Assembly: GCA_032622095.1 (NCBI GenBank)
Contig: CP136066.1
Coordinates: forward strand, 145,729,559 to 145,793,558
Direction of reading: 5' to 3'
DNA from: Siphonodentalium dalli
Taxonomy: Eukaryota > Mollusca > Scaphopoda > Gadilida > Siphonodentaliidae
Length of the DNA stretch: 64,000 nucleotides
The translations under genes were made by a program, and so were the position numbers. The notes under the pieces are model-generated. The model was not told the DNA's origin. It searched no databases and was given only the letters and a program-made list of their open reading frames with translations. Below, in pieces: positions 1-11,464 of the stretch. Each line of letters begins with the position of its first letter. Within the stretch, counting starts at the first letter, position 1.

Positions 1-1
1 T

Positions 2-352
2 AAACAGTTGAAAATTTCATGCCTGATACAACATTAGTTGTAGATTATATGTTCACACCAAAAAAAATTTCATGCCTGATACAACATTAGTTGTAGATTT
101 TCCAATATTATTTTCTTAACCACCACATGACCTTATTTTTCAAAGAAAATTTGGGGGGGGGGGGGGTATATAGGATATTGGGGGGTATATTGATATTACT
201 AGATGAATTGATCTCATAGTTGGGGATTTACATTTGGCAATGGGGAGGGAGTGTAGATGGGGTGGAGTTTTGACCCCCTACCTTGATAAAAATAAAAACA
301 GTTGAAAATTTCATGCCTGATACAACATTAGTTGTAGATTAGATGTTCACAC
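2..352. repeat. Short direct repeat, three copies
   Basis: A block of about 57 bases beginning aaacagttgaaaatttcatg occurs at 2-59 and 297-352, with a shorter internal copy at 64-99. A G-homopolymer and a ggggtatat motif lie between copies. No coding potential is seen. It resembles the edge of a dispersed repeat, but no boundary or target duplication is visible. Confidence 0.7.
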
Positions 353-539
353 TAAAAATCGGTTGGAATTGTTTTCATAGTTTGGTTTAATTCTCCAACA
401 TGTATGTTTTTAAATCACCAGTCCATATATGTTCCTACTTCAGGTTAAAATGTTGGACAGAATTGGCCACAAATTTTAACTTTATGGGGTTGTCAGGTTG
501 GTAATTTTCAAATTAGGTCACCTGGTCAAATAGGGGCCA

Positions 540-1345
540 AGCGAAGGACAGTTTTCCTCTTAATATGCTTCCTTCACAAGGACCATCAGGTCTATTTTAC
601 TGATATTTAGTATGAAGGGTTCTTTGGTGTATGGGATTCAAATTTATTCAGATGGGGTCACCAGGTTAAATAGGGTGGGACCAGGGACATAACTGTATGT
701 CTCTATAGTAATACTTAAAATGTCTTCTCAAGATAGGTTGGACTATTTAGCTTACATATAGTATGGAGGATCCTTTAGTGTCTGAGATTCAGATTTGTTA
801 ACATGAGGTCAACCTGTTAAGAAATGACGGGGCTATGGGGACTTAACAATTTTGTGTCTAATAAAATCATTAAAATACAATATTCATTAAAACATCTACC
901 TTGGAACTACCTGACTGATTAATCTGACATATACATGTATGGTGTTTTGGGTCCATGGATAATTGGGCTTCAAACATGTCTAAATAGTTTTATAAAAAGG
1001 CGCTTGTGAGATTGGAAATTTCCAACAATTGAGAAAGTTTGAGATGTCGGTTGTGAAATTCCAACCTAAGACTTGGGAGTCTGGAGCCCGGGCGGGAGGG
1101 GACTTGTTGAGCTGGAGCGGGTAGGGTGATCAGTAGTGTACAGTTGGTAAATTCAAGGTAGATATTCACCGATCTACATACATGAAGCCTCTCTAGCCAC
1201 ATATCCTGTTTAGATCTACTTCTTTTAAAATGATTATGAAAAGTTCTGACTGTTGTGGTCTCCAGAGTCCCAGTCTTATCAGTCTTTGTAGTCTGGTGAG
1301 CGACCCCACAGTCTTTGACTGTCTTGTCTTGTTTGGTGCCACTTT
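540..1345 (+). repeat. Dispersed repeat, copy 1
   Basis: This block recurs at about 25,969-26,625, with a shorter diverged relative at 18,714-19,030. Shared stretches include the text near gcgaaggacag, the 'tggggtcaccaggttaaata' segment and the terminal 'cagagtcccagtcttatcag' segment. The reading frames over 990-1,505 come from this repeat and are not credible genes. No terminal inverted repeat is seen. Confidence 0.7.
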
Positions 1346-1572
1346 TGAATTTGGTATTCCAAAAAAAAACAAAAACAAGCAAAAGTTTGTGAAATGGTCT
1401 AAACATTTTAGTTTTCTTTGTAGCTTCTCACTTTTCTTCTACAGTCTACTTTTGTTCCCTCCATTCTTTAAATTTTGTTTTGTATTATTGAGACGACAAA
1501 GTTAAAACAAAGAGATTGTACTTGCAGGTATGATTGTAATCTGAATTGCTTCTGACTAGTCCCCCTTTATTT

Positions 1573-1680
1573 GTTTGTCCCCCGCCCCGAAGGGGGACTA
1601 TAGTAATGGGGTCCGTCACATTTTGGGTACCTTCATGGTGTAAATCAACTCCTACAGTTTTAATCGTAGAAATTGAAACT
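1573..1680 (+). repeat. Left part of a split GTCCCCC-type repeat
   Basis: The sequence starts tgtcccccgccccgaaggggg, then a GTCC stretch, then 'taccttcatggtgtaaatca', like other members of this family at 5,201 and 7,920. It breaks off at 1,680 and resumes at 7,796 after a hAT-type insertion. Rejoining 'attgaaact' with 'tcacactattgttaccc' gives the order seen in the intact unit near 7,970-8,010. Confidence 0.7.
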
Positions 1681-2279
1681 TAGTGATGTAACGATACGGG
1701 GTTATCGGTAAAAGCCGATAGCCGATATTTTCAGTAGAATTATCGGCCGATCCGATACAGATACTGATAAGTCTTGTACGTGAACCAAACTCCATATCAA
1801 TTTGTCTTTTAAATTACAAAATATTGTCTGCAAAGAACCGATATTGCGATAACCTGGTTGCAAAAAAGTTTAGTTTACGTTCCCCAAAAACCCTGGCAAA
1901 ACGATTTAATATTTTGTTGCATTCATAAGATTTCCTCAATATTTGTTTGATTCCGTTACCGTGCCTTACGGAATCAGTCCATACTAGTAATCCATTTGAG
2001 TCAATGGCGGCAATTTCAATTTCAATTTGCCAAACACAATCTTTTTCAGAAGTTGAACTTGCGTTTAATAACACCTACAATGTCCCGCATAAATTGTTGA
2101 CATTTTCTCTGCCCATGACAGCAGATACAAATCCCGCCCATAGAGCACTCTGAATGGTTCGGATGGTAATCTATCAAACAAGTTAGTCACCTCCCCCATC
2201 TTCAGTCATCGTATACCAGAATGTCAATCAATTTGAATCAAAAGCACTTTAAACACACGCACTTAACTGTTGTTAACAC

Positions 2280-3154
2280 TAGAGGTGCCACGATTATTGA
2301 TTTTGATAATCGATAATCGGTTGTCAATAATCGACTATAATCGATTAATCGTACCTAATAACTTCAGTGGAAGATTTCCATAATATGGCCTATTGGCTGG
2401 GGGCTGGTTAAATGCACTGTCGCTGATTGTGGCATTGGCTGATGTAATTTTTCACATTAATAAAGTGCATCATAAACCACTGTTAATGACCAATGAACAC
2501 AATGTATTGAATACCACCACAGTTCTCGGCGATGTTATGATTATAATATTTGTGAGTTCATTTGAACGAACGTTGCGATTGATTTCAGTTATGAATAGCC
2601 AAACATACAAACAATATAAAAGTAGGAAAGTTAGAAATTATAAGTTTCATCAAACATCCAGTGCGTGGTTAACAATCACAAACGTGTGCCCCCACCCGCA
2701 AATTACAGGACTTAGAACAAGTTAAGTATGATACACGATAACCTGTATTAGTAACATCTAAGGTGACAGTCGGCACATTTCAAAGCCATAGTGCCACCTG
2801 TCAAGTTTAAATTTATATACAACGACGTCGCCATAAGTTCAAAGCTGCAGTGCCACCGATTTGTAGAATATACAATGGGCCGAAGAGTAACCATGTCGCA
2901 CCATCAAATGAACTGCCGAGTGTTTGCAACATAAGTTAGTAGTACTCATGTTGTCGGAATCTCTTTGATTAAATTGATGTTGTTAACCCTTCGGTTGTAG
3001 ATTAAACTGTGTAAAAGAAACACCGTATTCAATAATACCCGGCATTTTCCGACGTCTGAAATAAATAACGCAGATTAATCGACTATGGCAATGGTAATCG
3101 ATTATCGGCTTTATCAACGGTTCATCGATTATACGATTAATCGTGGCACCCCTA
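2280..3154. mobile_element. hAT-type MITE, 875 bp, nested
   Basis: Terminal inverted repeats are TAGAGGTGCCACGATTA and TAATCGTGGCACCCCTA (one mismatch). The flanks are GTTAACAC at 2,272-2,279 and 3,155-3,162, a perfect 8-bp target duplication. The subterminal regions are rich in 'ataatcgat' motifs. No transposase is seen; the 110-codon frame at 2,393-2,725 lies within it and has no recognised domain. It sits inside the larger hAT-type element at 1,681-7,795. Confidence 0.88.
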
Positions 3155-3879
3155 GTTAACACGTGATGTTTCTATATATTGAGGAATACTCTTAGGTGCC
3201 AAATAAACGTGCCGGCACGTTTATTAATTTGGAGCAAAAATACACACAATCACGCTTATTGTGACCCATCACGTTTATTATTTTTTGGGGGTAAATCCAT
3301 CACATACTGTGACATTTATTCTTTTTCTGTTTTAATGCATTATTTGGTGAGAGAAATGTAAAATTGATTGTAAATTCTTCGAAAAAAAATCAAATTAGGC
3401 TTAATGTAAAATTGTAAACTGAGTATGATTTTGGACAAGAACTTCAATCTACTAGTAGGCCTACACAAGTTTCAACCTGAATATATTAATCAATTTTGTT
3501 ATCCTTCATCCCATTTTCCTCTCTTCTGATTGGCTGAGAGTGCGTCACATGGCAGGCGATAAATCACCATATTACCCTCGAGGGTAACATTGCTTCAGTT
3601 ATTGACCGCTCAGCTGTTACCAGTAAACATAGAACTACGAAGAACTCACCTCGCAGAGGTTCTCTGAAAGCTCTCTGATAATTTCGAAAAACACCGTTTT
3701 TATAAACCCCACTGTTTCATAACAACCGCGAACTGTGGTGTTTGCTAATTTGCATAATTGTGAGTTTTTTATTTTCAATTAAAGCACGCTATGTATAAAT
3801 GGTGTTATCGCAGACAAATATCTGTTATAAGGTGTAATATTCATATTGGACCTTTTTATATCAATAACAAGAGCATCGC

Positions 3880-4740
3880 TAGGGCGTGGCAAAATACGTC
3901 CTTTAGCCATTTCGAATTGTAATATCGCAAAATAAGATAATACTTTGAGCTTATACATTTGAAGAATATCTGATATACCCCTAATTTCAATGCCAAAATG
4001 TGGTCAAATTCTAAGTCGAAAAATGGCCATGACTCATGTAAAAATAATTAGACAGAACCTATATTCAAACTTGGCCTGTAGTTTTAGCTGGGAAATACAC
4101 ATACCAGCTTTGGTTCAGCTCAAATAATCAAAACTGGAGTTATCGGTCGGAAACTAAAATGTTATGAAATTTGTCAAATTCTAAGTTGAAAAAGGGCCGT
4201 AACTCATGTAAAAATAACTGGAGGGAACCCATATTTGAACTTGGCCTGTATCTTTAGCTAGGAAATACACATACCAACTTTGGTTCAAATCAAATAATCC
4301 AAACTGGAGTTATCGGTCGGAAACCAAAAATGTTAACAGACGGTCAAATTCTAAGTCGAAAAAGGGCCGTAACTCATGTAAAAATAATTGGACGGAACCC
4401 ATATTAGAACTTGGCCTGTATCTTTAGCTGGGAAATACACATACCAACTTTGGTTCAGATCAAATAATCCAAACTGGAGTTATCGGTCGGAAACCAAAAA
4501 TGTTAACAGACGGTCAAATTCTAAGTCGAAAAGGGCCGTAACTCATGTAAAAATAATTGGACGGAACCCATATTAGAACTTGGCCTGTATCTTTAGCTGG
4601 GAAATGCATATACAAACTTTGGTTCAGATCAAATAATCCAAACTGGAGTTATCGATCGGAAACCAAAAATGTTAACGGACGGACGAACGGACAGACTGAT
4701 AACATAATACGACCTTTTTTCAAAAAGGGCGTATAATAAA
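3880..4740 (-). repeat. Tandem repeat, about 170 bp x 4, with GTCCG-type end
   Basis: Four units share 'ctaagtcgaaaaagggccgt' near 4,013, 4,183, 4,351 and 4,521. The array ends at about 4,676-4,735 in 'ggacggacgaacggacagac' followed by 'cgacctttttt', which is the reverse complement of the start of the repeat at 24,450. It is therefore a minus-strand copy of that family with an amplified core. The 62-codon frame at 4,388-4,576 is repeat-derived. Confidence 0.75.
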
Positions 4741-5200
4741 GACCGTGGGACAAATAGATAAACCTTATAATGTAGTTGGTATGCTGCAGACTATTGCACA
4801 TACGATGTACATACGTTACAACTACGTTTATGTACTATATATCAAATAGCCACTCTTTGCTGTTTATCAATTGATTATTTCTTTTCGTCAATACATTCAT
4901 CAGACTTCAGAGAATACCTGTATGTTGCGTAACGATCTGTGACAGATGGCAATTTCTTTTTGCACTACTACAACGTGTTAGTTCCACATTTTAGCATTCT
5001 GGAAATTAACACGTCTGTCGGCGTCTTCACGCTCATTTGAAACGAAACCGAACATTTCGCTGCATGGCTACTCAACTTCGAAATTGCTTTACTCCTCTTT
5101 CCGTGAACCGATTTCCACAATGCAACCAGCAAACTGACCGGAGAATATCTGCGCAAATGACGGGTCTGTTAATTGATCCAGATTATGAATGTTTTATTTT

Positions 5201-5899
5201 TGTCCCCCGACGTTTCCGTCGGAGGACTATAGAAATGACCCTCGTCCGTCCGTCCGTGTGTCCGTCTGTGCGTCCGAGATCGGGTACCTTCATGGTGTAA
5301 TCAACTCCTCCTACAGTTTTAAATGTAGAGATTTGAAATTCTGGGATATTGTTCCTAACATGTTGGTGATTTGCAACATCTATATAGCTAATCAAAAATG
5401 TCATTTTTTCCATATTTTTGGGGGGTTTTCGACTTAGAAAATTTTGAACATTTTTGCCTTTTGGATGAGATTGGGTACCTTCATGGTGTAATCAACTCCT
5501 CCTACAGTTTTAAATGTAGAGATTTGAAACTCTGGGATATTGTTCCTAACATGTTGGTGATTTGCAACATCTATATAGCTAATAAAAAATATCATTTTTT
5601 CCATATTTTTGGGGGGTTTTCGACTTAGAAAATTTGGAACATTTTTGCCTTTTGGATGAGATTGGGTACCTTCATAGTGTAATCAACTCCTCCTACAGTT
5701 TTAAATGTAGAGATTTGAAACTTTGGGATATTGTTCCTAACATGTTGGTGATTAGCAACATCTATATAGCTAATATTTTTTTTATGGAGTTATTAACCCT
5801 TTTCGACTTAGAAAATTTCAACATTTAAAAAAAATTTCTTTAACAAAGCGGCATCGACTTGCCATGTTGTCGGGGGACACTGTGGTCTGCTGACCTTTT
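5201..5899 (+). repeat. GTCCCCCGAC-type element with three tandem core units
   Basis: It starts tgtcccccgacg, followed by a hairpin partner cgtcggaggac and a gtccgtccgtccg run. Three core units of about 190 bp begin near 5,279, 5,468 and 5,661 with 'gggtaccttcatggtgtaat'. It ends 'gttgtcgggggacactgtgg' at about 5,866-5,885. The start and end are thus roughly inverted (GTCCCCCGAC and GTCGGGGGAC). The layout, a tandem core between conserved flanks, resembles the bivalve 'pearl' elements; that is an analogy only. Confidence 0.7.
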
Positions 5900-6019
5900 A
5901 TCTAAATAGCGATGATTCCAACATAAAATTAACTTTTCGAACTGGATTAAAGAATATATGCGCGCATTTATGCCTGCTATTAAAGAGGTTCGTGTGTACT
6001 CCATTGTCAGATAACAAAA

Positions 6020-6170
6020 CAGTTATCACCCTTGTTTTCGTGAGACACAGGGATTTGTCGCCGCTCTCGACCTGGAATGTCACCCTCGGGCCTGGCGGCC
6101 CTCGGGTGACATTCCAGGTCTCGAGCGGGCGACAAATCCCAGTGTCTCACTCAATCGCGGGCGATAACTG
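6020..6170. repeat. Long palindrome (foldback MITE)
   Basis: Two arms of about 70 bases are near-perfect inverted copies around a centre near 6,095. One arm includes 'gagacacagggatttgtcgc', the other 'gcgacaaatcccagtgtctc', and the outer ends are cagttatc and gataactg. The stem is unusually GC-rich for this window. It would fold into a strong hairpin. No target duplication was identified. Confidence 0.8.
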
Positions 6171-7795
6171 TATAGAATTATACAGTGAGTGAGTTACTCT
6201 AGTTAACTATCACTCTTTGATTGATTGATTGATTGTATTGGAAATGATAATAACACATATATAAATACAATAGATTGTTGATATACATAACTTAGGAGCA
6301 AACACATAGCATTGTACATAGTTTGTTCAGCATTAGATATCCTTTTATTTGTGATGTTGAAAAGGGGTTGTTTTGTGCAACACAACTGAAAATCATATTT
6401 AATAAACAGCCTTAAGTTTTCCCACCCCTTCTTGTATTCCGTATGGCTAATCCCTATATAGTATACAAAGTGGTGAAATGGTGTGTAATTTAGGTTTTTT
6501 CTGTTTTGTTTGATTCATTATAACGATCCCAAATTATCTAGTATTCTAAGCCATATAGAAGGTGTCGGAATATTGAAATAGCCGGAATTATGAACCCTCA
6601 TGGAAAAGCGTAATAATGAACCCTCAGAATAATGAACCATCGGAATAATGAACCATCTATACCCGAAGACCCCCAACCTACAAGAGAAAAAAAAGTCATG
6701 TGTAGTGTGTACTGTATAATACAATAATCAACATGTAAGACAATCTATTCCAACTTTATATCATATGAGTAATATGTAATTGCACGCATGGTCATACAAA
6801 ATGCATGAATGGGGTAAACAAGATAGTGAAGATACATGATGCATAATACCTGAATGTCACTTCCTCTGCACAGGTATGAATCCCTGTACTATATAAATGT
6901 ATGCATAAGCCTTTATGGCTCGAGTTTTAAGCATACTACCATGAAAAGTAAAATCCGTAACCCAGCACATTTATTGTGCACCAGCACTATTATTCTTTTT
7001 TTGGTAAAAATGTCACCCAGCACTTGTATTTAGCCAGCACTTTTATTTGGCACCTGAGAGTAGCGAGTCACGACTGCGGCGACTTTAATGCAAACTGGTC
7101 AAGTGTGACTCGTCTATTTATAAACACTATGATTTTTAGTTTACTGTGTCATCTGTCAACACGTGGCTTGTTAGTGATTCCTACTCGATGACATCAAATG
7201 CATGCAAATAATCGTTTTATCTTACCGCCCGGCATCCGCCTTGGGAAGATCATAACAATGTGACAACTTACTGTCGCACGTGGTGCAGAATTAATTCCAC
7301 ACCCCCATGAATACATCACTAAATGATACCGGTACATAAGTCTGATTCACTCACAGGAAGATTCCATTCTCACGCTAATGCCAGGGGCGTCAGTTATTCG
7401 CTTTCAACATGTGCTACTCGGCACTCACAAGTACTTTTAATTGTATACAGTAATTATGTTTTAACTTTAATTATTAAGCGTACCGAACTTCGGTACCTTT
7501 GGAAATGTTTATTTGGGTCATGAGTGTACCAACAGTCTCATGTCGATGTTGTCATCATGATCATGGTATATCACTGTATGTGATGGAGGGCTGACCAGTG
7601 CGTAAAATAGTCGCTATTTTTTCTGGAAATTCCCGTTATTTATTTAATATTAAAGTCGGAATTGGTGTAACAATGTTCACAAATGACGCGTCATGTATCG
7701 GTCGGGAGACTAAATTTTACCGATACCGATATCTTGCCGATACCACATATATCGGCCCGATCCGATAGCCGATACCGATAATCGGTACATCACTA

Positions 7796-8190
7796 TTGAA
7801 ACTTCACACTATTGTTACCCACACACATATTGTTGATTTGCAACATGTATATATTTTTTGACAGAATTATTCACCCTCTTCTACTTAGAAAATTTCAACA
7901 TTTTTTTAAATTTCAGTATGGGGGTACCTTCATGGTGTACGGTAATCAACGTCTCCTTCAGTTTTGATTGTATAGATTTGAAACTTCACAGTATAACTAT
8001 TGTTATCCACATGTTGGTGATTCGCAACATGTATACCGGTATAGATGATGAAAAAAAAAATTCACGGAGTTATTAACCCTTTTTATTTTGTTAGCAGACG
8101 TAGAGCCAACAAAGAGCAGAATTTTTTTATCGACAAAAACACATTGGAGTTTGCCACCTTCGTCGGGGGACACTGGTCGGCCGACCTTTT
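7796..8190 (+). repeat. Right part of the split GTCCCCC-type repeat
   Basis: This continues the element begun at 1,573. A full 'gggtaccttcatggtgtacg' core unit occurs at 7,922, and the end is 'gtcgggggacactggtcggc' followed by 'cgacctttt'. The first 8 bases are the hAT target duplication. Confidence 0.7.
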
Positions 8191-8196
8191 ATTTAT

Positions 8197-8510
8197 AATA
8201 ATTATGTGTCTGGTTTATCCGTGTTTCATGTGTCTTGTCTGTCTGCGTTTTATGTGTCTGTTGTCAGTGAAAAAAGGAAATTATTTGTTTCAGACCAGTT
8301 CAAATGCTGAAATAATGGTGTTTGTCTATATTTGTGTGTCTGTGTTTTATGTGTCTTGTCTGTCCGTGTTCTATGTGTCTGTTGTCAGCGAAAAAAAGGA
8401 AATAATTAGTCCCAGACCAGTTCAAATGCTGAAAGTATGGTGTTTGTCTATATTTGTGTGTCTTGTCTGTCTGTGTTCTATGCGTCTGTTGTCAGCGAAA
8501 CAGGAAATTA
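8197..8510 (+). repeat. Tandem repeat, about 115 bp x 3
   Basis: Three imperfect units contain 'gtctgttgtcagcgaaa' and 'cttgtctgtc' stretches, with 'cagaccagttcaaatgctga' in the first two. They create the 171-codon frame at 8,045-8,560, whose Cys/Val/Phe-rich sequence is a repeat artefact. Confidence 0.7.
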
Positions 8511-9332
8511 TTCTCAAACCAATTATGGTGTGTTTCTATGAATTTATGTACCTCTCATAGTTGGCCACATTGACAAGTTTTGTTCCTGTTACATTCAGTC
8601 ATTTCCAATATTTTACACATTTTTTGTTCTGTTTTGTTTTCTTTTTGACCTGTTGGGATTTGGACAACTCTATACACTAAAAAGCGAAAAATGGTGGATC
8701 TCTATGTTTTGGTATCCATCGAATATTGCGACCAATCAAACCATGGAAGTATTCTTCTGACACAAATAAGAACAAAATAGTAATTATTGAATTGTTCATT
8801 TCAGATAACTTATGTGAGAATGTTCATGTTCACAGTTAATTCGTTGTTCAAATTCCGTTTCCTAGTTTCATTGTTGTTGCAATTAGAAAGTGTAAAGTTT
8901 GACATATTTACTACTCATCGAGGATTAGCCACAGACTTTGGTTTCAAGTTCTTTTTTGAAAGTGATGTTTTACTTTTCAAACTTTTATGCTATGCACATG
9001 ATGTAAAAGATTACAGCAGGGTTTTTGACACTGTTATCCACTGGGTTTTCCATGTTTTAAAGGTAACAATAGACATAAGGTTTCATTGTACCACATGAAT
9101 ATGTCAGAAAAACCTTTCTGGGAGCATGCATGCAAGCCTTTATAAAGTGAGTGAATTTTGGAGAGTGAAAATTTGACCATAGATCTGCAACAACTGGTAT
9201 GGGTCAATGGGTGTTAATTATACCCCCATGACCGAAGCAAGGACATATCCAGGTCAATTTTCATAACGTTAACCGATATGGGCGCCCAACTTCCAGGTGC
9301 CCAAAAAACATGAATTTTAGAAAATAGTCTAT
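8511..9332. other. No recognised gene
   Basis: AT-rich sequence. A 103-codon frame at 8,787-9,098 is preceded by a plausible acceptor (ttcatttcag) and has a possible donor near 9,061, but its Phe/Leu-rich product matches nothing I know. I see no repeat boundary here. Confidence 0.4.
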
Positions 9333-9334
9333 TA

Positions 9335-10390
9335 CTCTTGTGCTCCAAATAAACATGCATGCACGTTTATTATTTTCTTGGGTAATTTCCCCCCTGCACA
9401 GCGCTTATTTGGGTCTGCACATTTATTAATTTTGAGGCTATGAAAATTTTATTCAGCACAAACTCAAGATTTCTATGATTCTGATATCAAAATGGTGAGC
9501 TTACCGGTATAACTTTATGCATGTACATATTCAAGTATATCATGTATATGGCATATATGTGAACATTGAAATACTGAATAAAACGCTACATGACGGTGAT
9601 GACACATACTATGTTGATTCCTATACTTGACCTACTATAAAAATAATTTGTTTAACCACAGTTAACATGTTGATGTTTTGCTCAGAGTTCCCCCTGCACT
9701 ATAAGCCTTTTTGCTGGGTCGCGATTTTCAAGATGGCCGATGGTTCTATATGGTCCGATTCCTAGCTTTTTATCCAACCCACCGGTAAAAGCCGGTAAAA
9801 GGTCAAAGTTGAGAAGTAGCATCCATTTGTTTACATCCGACAGCTGAGTGGGAGAATTTGTTATCAACATTTTATGGCTTAATTTCATTCATTCTGAGTG
9901 CAACTACGTGTTTAATAATTGTTTTGTGGCCATGTCATCTATAGAGTTAGGATCTGGTGACGATGCAGACATTCAGACGCCCTTTTTTGTCAACGAACCA
10001 TAAGTTACTGATAAATAGCGAGTTCTTGCGTTAAAAAAGAACTCAAAAACATACGTGATACACCCAATCCATCTACTGTGCGAAACCTACGTATTGTATG
10101 TATCCAGGGTGAGTGTTTAATTATATAGTTTTATGAAGTTCTCGCACCTGCGATTTGGTAACAACCATTTGCTATTTTATTTTGGGAATTCCCAGACTGG
10201 AGCCGTATGCTAAAAATAGATGCTACTTGTTAACTTTGACCTCCGGAGACCAAATGGCGGATTCACCGCGACTAAGTGAAGTCACTTATTATTTGGGTCT
10301 GCACCAGCTGTCTGCACGTTTATTAACTTTCAATGGAATTTCCCCCCTGCACTATTAATTGGGCCTGCACTTTTATTTGGAGCCCAAGAG
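9335..10390. mobile_element. TA-flanked inverted-repeat element with gene-like fragment
   Basis: The ends are CTCTTGTGCTCCAAATAAA and TTTATTTGGAGCCCAAGAG, each bordered by TA. A second inverted pair lies deeper ('aggtcaaagttgagaagtag' at about 9,800 against its complement near 10,220). The central 300 bp begins with an ATG in fair context at 9,932 and ends in a good donor (cagg|gtgagt) at 10,108. One frame there reads IRDTPNPSTVRNLRI, which recalls the N-terminal ubiquitin-like part of USP47. Three frames would have to be joined to give one protein, so this is at best a captured or decayed exon. Confidence 0.5.
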
Positions 10391-10793
10391 TATATGAATT
10401 AGAGTGATAATGGTAAGGATAGGATAGGATAACTTTATTCACAATATACACACACACGTATAGCAAACATACTAGTATTATCAACAATAAATACAGGTAT
10501 GTTGTATATTGCTCGGGGATAGCATAGCCCTGCCAGGCTGTCTTCCTGCCATCCTCAGTGGTATAGGTATCATTATAATTATTTAATGATGGCGTATGTG
10601 AGCGTTCATCTCAGTGTGAGCGCACAAACTATATTGTCGCATGTGGAGATAGTATCAAGGGCGTGCTACAGACATGTGAATTTTATGGGTACCAACCCGG
10701 ACCATTGTTAATAACAATAACTAAAATATTTTTGCGTTGTTCACTGGTGAGGCAGTTTGTGAGTGAGGTCTTGGGGAAATATCACGTACTAGT

Positions 10794-11464
10794 CAGGGTT
10801 TCCGCTATACCGGCAAGGTTCCCCTTGACGGCCCCGTTCCCCTCGCCAAGTTTCCCCCTCCTGCCATACCCCAGGACATACTGCATGTCTATAAAGGTAT
10901 AAAGATGTTTAAAACTTCTGAATTTTGTTGGAATAGTACTAAGGAATTTTAAAAGGTGAATTTATTTTATATCTTGTGAGTGTACACTCTAAACGCGTTG
11001 TTAAATTGAAACAGGAAGTGATCAGAACTGACATCGCTAGGAGCTATGCCTTTGAGGTCGGTTAGTTACGTTGCGGTTGTATGTAATCAGCCTTAATATA
11101 TTCCGATTACGTTATGCATCCGAAACATCTGCTGTGTCTTCCACAGTGAGTCTTTTTAACATTAACGAGCACGTTTAACTCTGGATTAAAATTACTGGTT
11201 TTCTGTACATGTACTTCGTAAATTAATATATATCTAATAAATTTACTAGTTTTAAAGTTAAAGGTACATGTATAAGGTTTGATAGCTTGACACTTGGGCA
11301 GAAATGGAACAAAACAATCTGCCGTTTCTACTCTCACACGATTCTATTGGCCGATATAACGAAAGTAGTTCAACCAGTGCTAAAAGTAAAACAGGCTACT
11401 TTTACCTGGATTTTTCCCCTCGACGGCTACCGGCCCCATTCCCCTACCCCTAGCGGAAACCCTG
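10794..11464. mobile_element. Inverted-repeat MITE, CAGGGTTTCCGCTA ends
   Basis: The 14-bp ends CAGGGTTTCCGCTA and TAGCGGAAACCCTG are perfect inverted repeats. Next to both ends is 'cccctcg' / 'ggccccattcccct' sequence. Flanking 8-mers (gtactagt, acatattc) do not match, so no target duplication is visible. Related ends occur at 43,727 and at 45,672 and 45,722. Confidence 0.7.

Larger units (their letters stand above)
3189..7060. mobile_element. Candidate TA-flanked inverted-repeat element
   Basis: The left end is CTCTTAGGTGCCAAATAAA, preceded by TA; the right end is TTTATTTGGCACCTGAGAG, followed by TA. The same end type bounds the element at 9,335-10,390. A TA duplication suggests a Tc1/mariner-like MITE. 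The two ends are 3.9 kb apart with unrelated repeats between, so they could also belong to two partial copies. Confidence 0.5.
1681..7795. mobile_element. hAT-type element, 6.1 kb, perfect 8-bp TSD
   Basis: The ends are TAGTGATGTA and TACATCACTA, followed inward by GATA/TATC-rich 'ccgata' motifs typical of hAT MITE ends. The flanks carry the same 8 bases, TTGAAACT, at 1,673-1,680 and 7,796-7,803. An 8-bp target duplication is the hAT signature. No transposase was recognised inside. The interior holds several other repeats, so it has either grown by nested insertion or consists of two ends bracketing later insertions. It interrupts a GTCCCCC-type repeat. Confidence 0.8.

Noticed and set aside
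6203-6385. gatt microsatellite as a regulatory repeat
   Set aside because: Only four to five units of ttga; common in AT-rich DNA and with nothing nearby to regulate.
8787-9098. 103-codon frame with possible acceptor and donor
   Set aside because: The product is Phe/Leu-rich as expected for T-rich DNA, matches no known family, and has no neighbouring exons.
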